Part shown: in pieces, positions 20,601-34,420 of the stretch
Layout: each line of letters starts with the position of its first letter
How positions within the stretch are numbered: position 1 is the stretch's first letter
Source: Patiria miniata
Lineage: Eukaryota; Echinodermata; Asteroidea; Valvatida; Asterinidae
NCBI RefSeq assembly: GCF_015706575.1
Contig: NW_024037052.1
Location: 1,736,001 to 1,800,000, forward strand
Length of the DNA stretch: 64,000 bases
Direction: 5' to 3'
The notes under the pieces: model-generated
Databases searched by the model: none
Told to the model about the DNA's origin: nothing
What the model saw: only the letters and a program-made list of their open reading frames with translations
Program-made: the position numbers and the translations under genes

Positions 20601-23600
20601 CCATTTTTCCTCACTTTTGGGAAGAATTTTGCTTAAGAGCCAGCTTTTCTACTGGCAGTTAATCTCTGGAGTCTTAAAACTCGGGACATTTGGCACCAGT
20701 ATTCCAAATGGCTATATTGCATTTTGGAAAGTAAGTCTTTGACTTCAACACCTACACATACAAAACACAGGGGCCCCACGATACAATAAAACACTCAGGA
20801 AAAAAAAGCACATGAAATTAAACATGGAACGAACTCAACTCGGAAACCGCCAACAGCACCCTCAGTAAGAACATCCCGTCCCGGCCTCGTCAGTACCTGC
20901 AACAAGAGAAAAGAAAGAAAAAAACTGCAAAGAGAAAAAGAAAACGGTGTTTGTTAGTCTACATCCATTCTCAACTTAATTTCAACATCAATTCAAAGAC
21001 TTTTCCTTCCAAAGGCCATAACGCCATTTTTCCTCACTTTTTGGGAAGAATTTTGCTTGAGAGCCAGCTTTTCTACTGGCAGTTAATCTCTGGAGTCTTA
21101 AAACTCGGACATTGTGGCACCAGTATTCCAAATGGCTATATTGCATTTTGGAAAGTAAGTCTTTGACTTCAACACCTACACATACAAAACACAGGGGCCC
21201 CACGATACAATAAAACACTCAGGAAAAAAAAGCACATGAAATTAAACATGGAACGAACTCAACTCGGAAACCGCCAACAGCACCCTCAGTAGAGAACATC
21301 CCGTCCCGGCCGTCGTCAGTACCTGCAACAAGAAAAGGGAAGAAAAAAAACTGCAAAGAGAAAAGAAAACGGTGTTTGTTAGTCTACATCCATTCTCAAC
21401 TTAATTTCAACATCAATTCAAAGACTTTTCCTTCCAAAGGCCATAACGCCATTTTTCCTCACTTTTTGGGAAGAATTTTGCTTGAGAGCCAGCTTTTCTA
21501 CTGGCAGTTAATCTCTGGAGTCTTAAAACTCGGGACATTTGGCACCAGTATTCCAAATGGCTATATTGCATTTTGGAAAGTAAGTCTTTGACTTCAACAC
21601 CTACACATACAAAACACAGGGCCCCACGATACAATAAAACACTCAGGAAAAAAAGCACATGAAATTAAACATGGAACGAACTCAACTCGGAAACCGCCAA
21701 CAGCACCCTCAGTAGAGAACATCCCGTCCCGGCCGTCGTCAGTACCTGCAACAAGAGAAAGGGAAGAAAAAAACTGCAAAGAGAAAAAGAAAACGGTGTT
21801 TGTTAGTCTACATCCATTCTCAACTTAATTTCAACATCAATTCAAAGACTTTTCCTTCCAAAGGCCATAACGCCATTTTTCCTCACTTTTTGGGAAGAAT
21901 TTTGCTTGAGAGCCAGCTTTTCTACTGGCAGTTAATCTCTGGAGTCTTAAAACTCGAGACATTTGGCACCAGTATTCCAAATGGCTATATTGCATTTTGG
22001 AAAGTAAGTCTTTGACTTCAACACCTACACATACAAAACACAGGGCCCCACGATACAATAAAACACTCAGGAAAAAAAAGCACATGAAATTAAACATGGA
22101 ACGAACTCAACTCGGAAACCGCCAACAGCACCCTCAGTAGAGAACATCCCGTCCCGGCCGTCGTCAGTACCTGCAACAAGAGAAAGGGAAGAAAAAAAAC
22201 TGCAAAGAGAAAAAGAAAACGGTGTTTGTTAGTCTACATCCATTCTCAACTTAATTTCAACATCAATTCAAAGACTTTTCCTTCCAACGGCCATAACGCC
22301 ATTTTTCCTCACTTTTTGGGAAGAATTTTGCTTGAGAGCCAGCTTTTCTACTGGCAGTTAATCTCTGGAGTCTTAAAACTCGACATTTGGCACCAGTATT
22401 CCAAATGGCTATATTGCATTTTGGAAAGTAAGTCTTTGACTTCAACACCTACACATACAAAACACAGGGGCCCCACGATACAATAAAACACTAAGAAAAA
22501 AAAGCACATGAAATTAAACATGGAACGAACTCAACTCGGAAACCGCCAACAGCACCCTCAGTAGAGAACATCCCGTCCCGGCCGTCGTCAGTACCTGCAA
22601 CAAGAGAAAGGGAAGAAAAATGCAAAGAGAAAAAGAAAACGGTGTTTGTTAGTCTACATCATCCATTCTCAACTTAATTTCAACATCAATTCAAAGACTT
22701 TTCCTTCCAAAGGCCATAACGCCATTTTTCCTCACTTTTTGGGAAGAATTTTGCTTGAGAGCCAGCTTTTCTACTGGCAGTTAATCTCTGGAGTCTTAAA
22801 ACTCGGGACATTTGGCACCAGTATTCCAAATGGCTATATTGCATTTTGGGAAAGTAAGTCTTTGACTTCAACACCTACACATACAAAACACAGGGGCCCA
22901 CGATACAATAAAACACTCAGGAAAAAAAAGCACATGAAATTAAACATGGAACGAACTCAACTCGGAAACCGCCAACAGCACCCTCAGTAGAGAACATCCC
23001 GTCCCGGCCGTCGTCAGTACCTGCAACAAGAGAAAGGGAAGAAAAAAAAACTGCAAAGAGAAAAAGAAAACGGTGTTTGTTAGTCTACATCCATTCTCAA
23101 CTTAATTTCAACATCAATTCAAAGACTTTTCCTTCCAAAGGCCATAACGCCATTTTTCCTCACTTTTTGGGAAGAATTTTGCTTGAGAGCCAGCTTTTCT
23201 ACTGGCAGTTAATCTCTGGAGTCTTAAAACTCGGACATTTGGCACCAGTATTCCAAATGGCTATATTGCATTTTGGAAAGTAAGTCTTTGACTTCAACAC
23301 CTACACATACAAAACACAGGGGCCCCACGATACAATAAAACACTAAGGAAAAAAAGCACATGAAATTAAACATGGAACGAACTCAACTCGGAAACCGCCA
23401 ACAGCACCCTCAGTAGAGAACATCCCGTCCCGGCCGTCGTCAGTACTACCTGCAACAAGAGAAAGGAAGAAAAACTGCAAAGAGAAAAAGAACGGTGTTT
23501 GTTAGTCTACATCCATTCTCAACTTAATTTCAACATCAATTCAAAGACTTTTCCTTCCAAAGGCCATAACGCCATTTTTCCTCACTTTTTGGGAAGAATT

Positions 23601-26600
23601 TTGCTTGAGAGCCAGCTTTTCTACTGGCAGTTAATCTCTGGAGTCTTAAAACTCGGGACATTTGCACCAGTATTCCAAATGGCTATATTGCATTTTGGAA
23701 AGTAAGTCTTTGACTTCAACACCTACACATACAAAACACAGGGGCCCCACGATACAATAAAACACTCAGGAAAAAAAGCACATGAAATTAAACATGGAAC
23801 GAACTCAACTCGGAAACCGCCAAGCACCCTCAGTAGAGAACATCCCGTCCCGGCCGTCGTCAGTACCTGCAACAAGAGAAAGGGAAGAAAAAAACTGCAA
23901 AGAGAAAAAGAAAACGGTGTTTGTTAGTCTACATCCATTCTCAACTTAATTTCAACATCAATTCAAAGACTTTTCCTTCCAAAGGCCATAACGCCATTTT
24001 TCCTCACTTTTTGGGAAGAATTTTGCTTGAGAGCCAGCTTTTCTACTGGCAGTTAATCTCTGGAGTCTTAAAACTCGGACATTTGGCACCAGTATTCCAA
24101 ATGGCTATATTGCATTTTGGAAAGTAAGTCTTTGACTTCAACACCTACACATACAAAACACAGGGGCCCCACGATACAATAAAACACTCAGGAAAAAAAG
24201 CACATGAAATTAAACATGGAACGAACTCAACTCGTAAACCGCCAACAGCACCCTCAGTAGAGAACATCCCGTCCCGGCCGTCGTCAGTACCTGCAACAAG
24301 AGAAAGGGAAGAAAAAAAACTGCAAAGAGAAAAAGAAAACGGTGTTTGTTAGTCTACATCCATTCTCAACTTAATTTCAACATCAATTCAAAGACTTTTC
24401 CTTCCAAAGGCCATAACGCCATTTTTCCTCACTTTTTGGGAAGAATTTTGCTTGAGAGCCAGCTTTTCTACTGGCAGTTAATCTCTGGAGTCTTAAAACT
24501 CGGGACATTTGGCACCAGTATTCCAAATGGCTATATTGCATTTTGGAAAGTAAGTCTTTGACTTCAACACCTACACATACAAACACAGGGGCCCCACGAT
24601 ACAATAAAACACTCAGGAAAAAAAGCACATGAAATTAAACATGGAACGAACTCAACTCGGAAACCGCCAACAGCACCCTCAGTAGAGAACATCCCGTCCC
24701 GGCCGTCGTCAGTACCTGCAACAAGAGAAAGGGAAGAAAAAAAACTGCAAAGAGAAAAGAAAACGGTGTTTGTTAGTCTACATCCATTCTCAACTTAATT
24801 TCAACATCAATTCAAAGACTTTTCCTTCCAAAGGCCATAACGCCATTTTTCCTCACTTTTTGGGAAGAATTTTGCTTGAGAGCCAGCTTTTCTACTGGCA
24901 GTTAATCTCTGGAGTCTTAAAACTCGGACATTTGGCACCAGTATTCCAAATGGCTATATTGCATTTTGGAAAGTAAGTCTTTGACTTCAACACCTACACA
25001 TACAAAACACAGGGGCCCCACGATACAATAAAACACTAAGAAAAAAAAAGCACATGAAATTAAACATGGAACGAACTCAACTCGGAAACCGCCAACAGCA
25101 CCCTCAGTAGAGAACATCCCGTCCCGGCCGTCGTCAGTACCTGCAACAAGAGAAAGGGAAGAAAAAAAAACTGCAAAGAGAAAAAGAAAACGGTGTTTGT
25201 TAGTCTACATCCATTCTCAACTTAATTTCAACATCAATTCAAAGACTTTTCCTTCCAAAGGCCATAACGCCATTTTTCCTCACTTTTTGGGAAGAATTTT
25301 GCTTGAGAGCCAGCTTTTCTACTGGCAGTTAATCTCTGGAGTCTTAAAACTCGAGACATTTGGCACCAGTATTCCAAATGGCTATATTGCATTTTGGAAA
25401 GTAAGTCTTTGACTTCAACACCTACACATACAAAACACAGGGGCCCCACGATACAATAAAACACTCAGGAAAAAAGCACATGAAATTAAACATGGAACGA
25501 ACTCAACTCGGAAACCGCCAACAGCACCCTCAGTAGAGAACATCCCGTCCCGGCCGTCGTCAGTACCTGCAACAAGAGAAAGGGAAGAAAAAAAACTGCA
25601 AAGAGAAAAAGAAAACGGTGTTTGTTAGTCTACATCCATTCTCAACTTAATTTCAACATCAATTCAAAGACTTTTCCTTCCAAAGGCCATAACGCCATTT
25701 TTCCTCACTTTTTGGGAAGAATTTTGCTTGAGAGCCAGCTTTTCTACTGGCAGTTAATCTCTGGAGTCTTAAAACTCGAGACATTTGGCACCAGTATTCC
25801 AAATGGCTATATTGCATTTTGGAAAGTAAGTCTTTGACTTCAACACCTACACATACAAAACACAGGGGCCCCACATACAATAAAACACTCAGGAAAAAAG
25901 CACATGAAATTAAACATGGAACGAACTCAACTCGGAAACCGCCAACAGCACCCTCAGTAGAGAACATCCCGTCCCGGCCGTCGTCAGTACCTGCAACAAG
26001 AGAAAGGGAAGAAAAAAAACTGCAAAGAGAAAAAGAAAACGGTGTTTGTTAGTCTACATCCATTCTCAACTTAATTTCAACATCAATTCAAAGACTTTTC
26101 CTTCCAAAGGCCATAACGCCATTTTTCCTCACTTTTTGGGGAAGATTTTGCTTGAGAGCCAGCTTTTCTACTGGCAGTTAATCTCTGGAGTCTTAAAACT
26201 CGGACATTTGGCACCAGTATTCCAAATGGCTATATTGCATTTTGGAAAGTAAGTCTTTGACTTCAACACCTACACATACAAAACACAGGGGCCCCACGAT
26301 ACAATAAAACACTCAGGAAAAAAAAGCACATGAAATTAAACATGGAACGAACTCAACTCGGAAACCGCCAACAGCACCCTCAGTAGAGAACATCCCGTCC
26401 CGCCGTCGTCAGTACCTGCAACAAGAGAAAGGGAAGAAAAAAAACTGCAAAGAGAAAAAGAAAACGGTGTTTGTTAGTCTACATCCATTCTCAACTTAAT
26501 TTCAACATCAATTCAAAGACTTTTCCTTCCAAAGGCCATAACGCCATTTTTCCTCACTTTTTGGCAAGAATTTTGCTTGAGAGCCAGCTTTTCTACTGGC

Positions 26601-29600
26601 AGTTAATCTCTGGAGTCTTAAAACTCGGGACATTTGGCACCAGTATTCCAAATGGCTATATTGCATTTTGGAAAGTAAGTCTTTGACTTCAACACCTACA
26701 CATACAAAACACAGGGGCCCCACGATACAATAAAACACTCAGAAAAAAAAAGCACATGAAATTAAACATGGAACGAACTCAACTCGGAAACCGCCAACAG
26801 CACCCTCAGTAGAGAACATCCCGTCCCGGCCGTCGTCAGTACCTGCAACAAGAGAAAGGGAAGAAAAAAAACTGCAAAGAGAAAAAGAAAACGGTGTTTG
26901 TTAGTCTACATCCATTCTCAACTTAATTTCAACATCAATTCAAAGACTTTTCCTTCCAAAGGCCATAACGCCATTTTTCCTCACTTTTTGGGAAGAATTT
27001 TGCTTGAGAGCCAGCTTTTCTACTGGCAGTTAATCTCTGGAGTCTTAAAACTCGGGACATTTGGCACCAGTATTCCAAATGGCTATATTGCATTTTGGAA
27101 AGTAAGTCTTTGACTTCAACACCTACACATACAAAACACAGGGGCCCCACGATACAATAAAACACTCAGGAAAAAAAGCACATGAAATTAAACATGGAAC
27201 GAACTCAACTCGGAAACCGCCAACAGCACCCTCAGTAGAGAACATCCCGTCCCGGCCGTCGTCAGTACCTGCAACAAGAGAAAGGGAAGAAAAAAAACTG
27301 CAAAGAGAAAAGAAAACGGTGTTTGTTAGTCTACATCCATTCTCAACTTAATTTCAACATCAATTCAAAGACTTTTCCTTCCAAAGGCCATAACGCCATT
27401 TTTCCTCACTTTTTGGCAAGAATTTTGCTTGAGAGCCAGCTTTTCTACTGGCAGTTAATCTCTGGAGTCTTAAAACTCGGGACATTTGGCACCAGTATTC
27501 CAAATGGCTATATTGCATTTTGGAAAGTAAGTCTTTGACTTCAACACCTACACATACAAAACACAGGGGCCCCACGATACAATAAAACACTAAGGAAAAA
27601 AAAGCACATGAAATTAAACATGGAACGAACTCAACTCGGAAACCGCCAACAGCACCCTCAGTAGAGAACATCCCGTCCCGGCCGTCGTCAGTACCTGCAA
27701 CAAGAGAAAGGGAAGAAAAAAAACTGCAAAGAGAAAAAGAAAACGGTGTTTGTTAGTCTACATCCATTCTCAACTTAATTTCAACATCAATTCAAAGACT
27801 TTTCCTTCCAAAGGCCATAACGCCATTTTTCCTCACTTTTTGGGAAGAATTTTGCTTGAGAGCCAGCTTTTCTACTGGCAGTTAATCTCTGGAGTCTTAA
27901 AACTCGGGACATTTGGCACCAGTATTCCAAATGGCTATATTGCATTTTGGAAAGTAAGTCTTTGACTTCAACACCTACACATACAAAACACAGGGGCCCC
28001 ACGATACAATAAAACACTCAGGAAAAAAGCACATGAAATTAAACATGGAACGAACTCAACTCGGAAACCGCCAACAGCACCCTCAGTAGAGAACATCCCG
28101 TCCCGGCCGTCGTCAGTACCTGCAACAAGAAAAGGGAAGAAAAAAAACTGCAAAGAGAAAAAGAAAACGGTGTTTGTTAGTCTACATCCATTCTCAACTT
28201 AATTTCAACATCAATTCAAAGACTTTTCCTTCCAAAGGCCATAACGCCATTTTTCCTCACTTTTTGGGAAGAATTTTGCTTGAGAGCCAGCTTTTCTACT
28301 GGCAGTTAATCTCTGGAGTCTTAAAACTCGAGACATTTGGCACCAGTATTCCAAATGGCTATATTGCATTTTGGAAAGTAAGTCTTTGACTTCAACACCT
28401 ACACATACAAAACACAGGGGCCCCACGATACAATAAAACACTCAGGAAAAAAAAGCACATGAAATTAAACATGGAACGAACTCAACTCGGAAACCGCCAA
28501 CAGCACCCTCAGTAGAGAACATCCCGTCCCGGCCGTCGTCAGTACCTGCAACAAGAGAAAGGGAAGAAAAAAAACTGCAAAGAGAAAAAGAAAACGGTGT
28601 TTGTTAGTCTACATCCATTCTCAACTTAATTTCAACATCAATTCAAAGACTTTTCCTTCCAAAGGCCATAACGCCATTTTTCCTCACTTTTTGGGAAGAA
28701 TTTTGCTTGAGAGCCAGCTTTTCTACTGGCAGTTAATCTCTGGAGTCTTAAAACTCGGGACATTTGGCACCAGTATTCCAAATGGCTATATTGCATTTTG
28801 GAAAGTAAGTCTTTGACTTCAACACCTACACATACAAAACACAGGGGCCCCACGATACAATAAAACACTCAGGAAAAAAAAGCACATGAAATTAAACATG
28901 GAACGAACTCAACTCGGAAACCGCCAACAGCACCCTCAGTAGAGAACATCCCGTCCCGGCCGTCGTCAGTACCTGCAACAAGAGAAAGGGAAGAAAAAAA
29001 ACTGCAAAGAGAAAAAGAAAACGGTGTTTGTTAGTCTACATCCATTCTCAACTTAATTTCAACATCAATTCAAAGACTTTTCCTTCCAAAGGCCATAACG
29101 CCATTTTTCCTCACTTTTTGGAAGAATTTTGCTTGAGAGCCAGCTTTTCTACTGGCAGTTAATCTCTGGAGTCTTAAAACTCGGGACATTTGGCACCAGT
29201 ATTCCAAATGGCTATATTGCATTTTGGAAAGTAAGTCTTTGACTTCAACACCTACACATACAAAACACAGGGCCCCACGATACAATAAAACACTCAGGAA
29301 AAAAAAGCACATGAAATTAAACATGGAACGAACTCAACTCGGAAACCGCCAACAGCACCCTCAGTAGAGAACATCCCGTCCCGGCCGTCGTCAGTACCTG
29401 CAACAAGAGAAAGGGAAGAAAAAAACTGCAAAGAGAAAAAGAAAACGGTGTTTGTTAGTCTACATCCATTCTCAACTTAATTTCAACATCAATTCAAAGA
29501 CTTTTCCTTCCAAAGGCCATAACGCCATTTTTCCTCACTTTTTGGGAAGAATTTTGCTTGAGAGCCAGCTTTTCTACTGGCAGTTAATCTCTGGAGTCTT

Positions 29601-30673
29601 AAAACTCGGGACATTTGGCACCAGTATTCCAAATGGCTATATTGCATTTTGGAAAGTAAGTCTTTGACTTCAACACCTACACATACAAAACACAGGGGCC
29701 CCACGATACAATAAAACACTCAGGAAAAAAAGCACATGAAATTAAACATGGAACGAACTCAACTCGGAAACCGCCAACAGCACCCTCAGTAGAGAACATC
29801 CCGTCCCGCCGTCGTCAGTACCTGCAACAAGAGAAAGGGAAGAAAAAAAACTGCAAAGAGAAAAAGAAAACGGTGTTTGTTAGTCTACATCCATTCTCAA
29901 CTTAATTTCAACATCAATTCAAAGACTTTTCCTTCCAAAGGCCATAACGCCATTTTTCCTCACTTTTTGGCAAGAATTTTGCTTGAGAGCCAGCTTTTCT
30001 ACTGGCAGTTAATCTCTGGAGTCTTAAAACTCGGGACATTTGGCACCAGTATTCCAAATGGCTATATTGCATTTTGGAAAGTAAGTCTTTGACTTCAACA
30101 ACTCAACTCGGAAACCGGCAACAGCACCCTCAGTAGTAGCCCCATAAATGTGGCCTATTTACTGGACTGCCTCCGTAAACATAGGCCACACATCCACAGG
30201 TACAAAAAACGTGTCGACTTTGCCAAATTTTGATTTTCACATTTAGGCTTACTTTGTAGATTTTTTTTGCTTTAGAAGCATTCTCACCCTCTATGTAGGC
30301 TAATCAGAAAGTGCTGCCTTTTTCAGATATTTCATTTTTGTGAAATTTCATGTTGAAATTTTGATACGCAAACGTGTGCAAATGTATCTGGAAATTTCAC
30401 GAAAAAATGGACATCTGAAAAAGGCAGCACTTTCTGATTAGCCTATATAGAGGGTGAGAATGCTTCTAAAGCAAAAAAAAACGTAAAAAGTAAGCCTAAA
30501 TGTGAAAATCAAAATTTGGCAAAGTCGACACGTTTTTTGTACATGTGGATGTGTGGCCTATGTTTACGGAGGCAGTCCAGTAAATAGTCCACATTGATGG
30601 GGCTACCTCAGTAGAGAACATCCCGTCCCGGTCGTCGTCAGTACCTGCAACAAGAGAAAGGGAAGAAAAAAAC
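17694..30673 (+). repeat. 425-bp satellite array, about 30 units
   Basis: Units of about 420-427 bp follow head to tail without a break, each with the landmarks GGTGTTTGTTAGTCTACATC, GCAGTTAATCTCTGGAGTC and CCCGTCCCGGCCGTCGTC. Units differ mostly at an ACTCG(GG/AG/G)ACATTTGG position and by GGCAAG replacing GGGAAG (units starting near 26471, 27323 and 29877). The leftmost 6-8 units have many extra 1-2 base indels. The last unit carries an internal deletion (about 30100) and a foldback insertion at 30137-30605. Short open frames of 68-76 codons repeat on both strands with the units and show no domain. The right arm has one diverged unit only (47385-47862). Confidence 0.97.
30137..30605. mobile_element. 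469-bp foldback (Mutator-like) element in the last satellite unit
   Basis: Two inverted arms of about 205-215 bp start TAGCCCCAT and are nearly identical, with a loop of about 40 bp. Exact 9-bp duplications CCTCAGTAG flank it (30128-30136 and 30606-30614), and the interrupted unit reads normally when the insert is removed. It is non-coding. Long inverted ends plus 9-bp duplications are typical of Mutator-like MITEs. Confidence 0.88.
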
Positions 30674-31779
30674 TTGTGCCTCAACCATTTTGTCCCTACT
30701 CCACGACTGTCGGTGTTAATAATCAGAACTAAGTACGGCCAAGAGGCACAAACTAAATTGAATTAAAACTTCCATCCAATAGTACGAAGATAATCACCCC
30801 CTCTGTAAAGTACCAAAGTCCATCGTGATGATGATGCATATACGCTCCATTGCAAAATAGAGCACCTGCAGGGCCCGATTTCACCAAACTACTACAGAAA
30901 TACAACCTAACAGTCCTGTACATGGTTTCCACTCTACTGTTTTACAAAACCTTAAGTTCATAGTTCACAAAATGCTCTAATACTGGAGAATTTGAGGGCA
31001 TGCAAATCGTGATTCGGCCGGCGTAGGCAATGTGGGCCTATTTACAGTCTGCACCCTGAATGCTGCGCTGGCACGACCAAAGACTATACTGCGAGGGCGC
31101 TCTCGTATATATAGAGAACACGGTAGATAAACAGTGTCATGCAGACACGAATAAGAAGGTTCCAATTGGCCCGAACAAATTCCAGGTGAAATGAGACCAA
31201 AATGTGTGGGTCAGTCAGTGTGGACATAATCCATGCTGGAAATAGCCCAAAATACGCAGTCTTGCAACTTGTTTTTCGAGAAAAAGTAGTTTTGGACTAC
31301 TTTTCTTGGAATCACCAGCGGTTAAAAGTAGGCTAATTGATCAGATTTTGGATGCGGATGCAAAAATAATTAAACCATCAATATTGAAAAATATTAAAAC
31401 ACGTGACAAATAACTTGGCAGTTCCATTTCCTCCCCTCTGTATGCGTGGGGATTTAGTGAATTATATAGTCGCCACGCATTCGTAAAAATAATAACAACA
31501 TATAAATACAAACTAAAAAAATTAGCACACAAATTCCAGTTAAATGGGATTTATTTATTTTCAGGACCCTTGTCTCTCAAGAATGTGTTTTCATTGTGAA
31601 ATCTCTTGATCTTTTGAAAAAAATGATAACTCGGGGAAAAAAAACAAGTGGAAACTCTATATACCAAACGTAAAAAATGTGATTGGAGATCAAACCGATT
31701 GATAGGTCAGCTATCTGCATACACGCGCACAGCACTGTTGCACAATGCCAGCACAAAAAAACTGTAGTTTGGATTATTA

Positions 31780-32085
31780 TGCGCCTATCAATTGTTTCCC
31801 CCACCCCCCCCCCGGGCTGTCCCAGCCAAGACGTGGGGATTGTCACTTTTGAAGTGACAAAATCCCCACCCCTCGGGCAAAATTTAAGTGACGATCCCCA
31901 ACCATGCCCCGACATACATACGTGGGGCGCACTAGTAAATGCATTTCCATGTAGCACGCCAATGGTAACAATGTAATTTGAGTGACCAAAATCACCACCA
32001 TGGGGCATGAAAAACGTGACCAAATCCCGACATCGGACCTGGGACTGCGCGCGGGGGAGGGGTGGGGAAACATTTGATAGGCGCA
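31780..32085. mobile_element. Harbinger-like MITE, left copy
   Basis: The ends read TGCGCCTATCAA inward, followed by C-rich sequence. The 3-bp duplication TTA (31777-31779, 32086-32088) fits the TWA target of PIF/Harbinger elements. Length is 306 bp. The right-arm partner 45791-45948 has lost about half its interior. Confidence 0.7.
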
Positions 32086-34084
32086 TTACAGTTGAGTCTT
32101 AGTATGACCCCCCCCCCCCAAAAAAGTACATGTATTTGGATAAAATCTTCCAACCTCACGCCACTTCGGCGATTGTGTACAAGCTCTATGGAGAGTCAAG
32201 AACATTTTCTAAGTATTTCCTAGTAAATTTCTCAGTCCCAGATTAGTGTCTTATCATCATATTTGCAATGAATGACCTTCATTGAGATGATATATGAAGA
32301 AAAAAGTGGCGTCAGGTTGCAACATTTTTTTCCAAATGACCCCGGCCAGAGCTTAAAACTGCGACGCCTATATAGCACACATGGAACACCATGCATACTT
32401 TGGTCAATTTTCGGTGACTAACAGACTGGGAACCAAGTGACACATAGAAGCTCCTACCATAATTTGAAAACTCACTGATCCCAAAAATGCCCAGTGATAT
32501 CCTCAAAACTGCACACGGTGTAAAACCCACATAAGGGGGGGGGGGGGTCTACACGAAATGTACATAATCATTATCCAGCTCCATGGAAAGAATATCGCAT
32601 CCCGACAACCACCTTTGTCATTATAAAGTATATTATCTCAATGAACGTCGGTCATTTCAAAAATGTTGAAAATAAACCTGAAATTGAGAAAATACTTTGA
32701 AAATCAGCTCTCCATAGACTTTGTGCACACCAAAAAGAAGTACATGCACATTCTTTTCCAAGCAAAGTTCGGATTTTAAATTCAATTAGGCCTTACACAA
32801 AGGTTGATTTTTTTTACTGGTTTTCAGACATTTCTGGCTCAATGTGCGTTGGTGATTTTCAATCATGAAAAAAATGTTGCAAGCTGAAGCTGCCTTTTTC
32901 TTCATCATCAATGAAGGTTTGTCATTGAAAAAATGGTGATAAGACATCGGACTGAGAAATATTTTCAAATTTTGTTAGGAAATACTTAGAAAATGATCTT
33001 CACTTTCCATAGATTTTGTACACAGCCGCTGAAGTGGCGGCAGGTTGCAATATTCTTTCCTCGATCCTTAGTTTACCATTCAGAATATATGAGGATAATC
33101 ATGGCTGTAAAATCCTTCCAATAGGTCGAAGGGATAAACACATGTGTAGATGATTGATTTATTATTCAAATCTAAGATGGCGTTTCCCGCGATGTGGAGT
33201 GCCGTATTCGTCCAGGTTGTTTGTCAAAGACCAACTAAAACATCAACAAAAGCATACAATTACGACAAACACTTACCGGCAAGAATATTAGCCATCATTA
33301 CACCGGGTATAATGAAAGAGCAAGGTTATATTAATACCAAATTCAAGATAAAATATTCCACGCAAACACGGAGAGATCTATGGCGGCGAAACTCGAGAAC
33401 CGGTATCAGCAGGAAACGCTATGCAGCGTGAAACTGGGAAGGAAACAATGGAGCCAATTGCTTATTATTCAGAGTATCACCTGTGTCGCGTGTGTAGTCA
33501 GACAATTGTACTGCGCTACCCAATCACAATAGACATCCGCGTCATAAAAGACAAAAGACATGTTTTACTTTACAATTGTTGATGGAATGTAACTTTACAT
33601 CTGCAAAAAGATTTCGCAAAACGTAACCAATGCGTGCCTGGACGACACAAAACTAGGCGTTCCAATGGGGGGGGGGGGGGGGTATATAACTATTATCGGA
33701 CTTATAAAACTCATCTGGCGCAGGCTCCGATGAGAAAAAATGCTTAGAGAAGGGGGATTCATAATTATTTTAGGATAGGCTGGACACTTGGAATGGAAAC
33801 AATAACGTAGTCGGGTGGTACAAAAAAAAACGTTTGGTCCAGGTTCCAATTTTAAAAAAAATCCTAGAGGGGGAGGGTTAACTTATTGTTTGGTAGGCTG
33901 AATTCTGGGGATGATATAATCACAAAGAAATACTCTGGAGACTCTGATTAAAACAATATCGCGGCCCAGCGGGCGCGATTTTTTTCCCCAAACGACATCC
34001 GGATTTACATGTACATGTGCATGTACATGGTATTTGTATGAGCGCCCTGTACGATACTTTAACGATACGCACGCAGGTATTACC

Positions 34085-34420
34085 ATGAATTTCCAGAATT
34101 TGTCGAGCAGTGCAAAAGGATCGTGATTTTGCACTGTGAGGGGTGTCCGCGGTATGGGTTTGGATCACCATTTTAACACGATTTTTGTCTTTTCTAATCT
34201 GAGGCTTTGGAGGACGTTTCTAAAGGGAAATAAAGTCCGAATTTCATTTTTTTCTTTTAATTTTATATTTTTTTCTCAAGTTTTAAGAGAAACAAAGTCC
34301 AAAACGTCATGGCGTACACCCAATGCGGATGTCGTTTGGGGAAAAAAATTGCCGGCCGGGCAGGGGGAGGATGTGGTTTGAACTCGAATAGAAACCCAGA
34401 ATTGTGTTTGTGGACAAATA
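34085..34420 (+). mobile_element. tRNA-derived SINE, inner left arm copy
   Basis: A B-box-like GGGTTTGGATCACC lies at about 34155. The body then contains TCTAATCTGAGGCTTTGGAG and AATGCGGATGTCGTTTGG. The A box visible in the right-arm copy (TAGCTCAGTTG) is deleted here. Related copies are 41270-41575 (-) and 39585-39860 (+). Confidence 0.55.

Noticed and set aside
17991..30092. Repeated open frames of 68-86 codons on both strands of the array
   Set aside because: They recur only because the 425-bp unit recurs, are broken by indels in many units, and have no recognised domain.
17694..30673. Regularly spaced repeats as a possible CRISPR array
   Set aside because: The 425-bp head-to-tail units have no unique spacers, and the DNA is eukaryotic.
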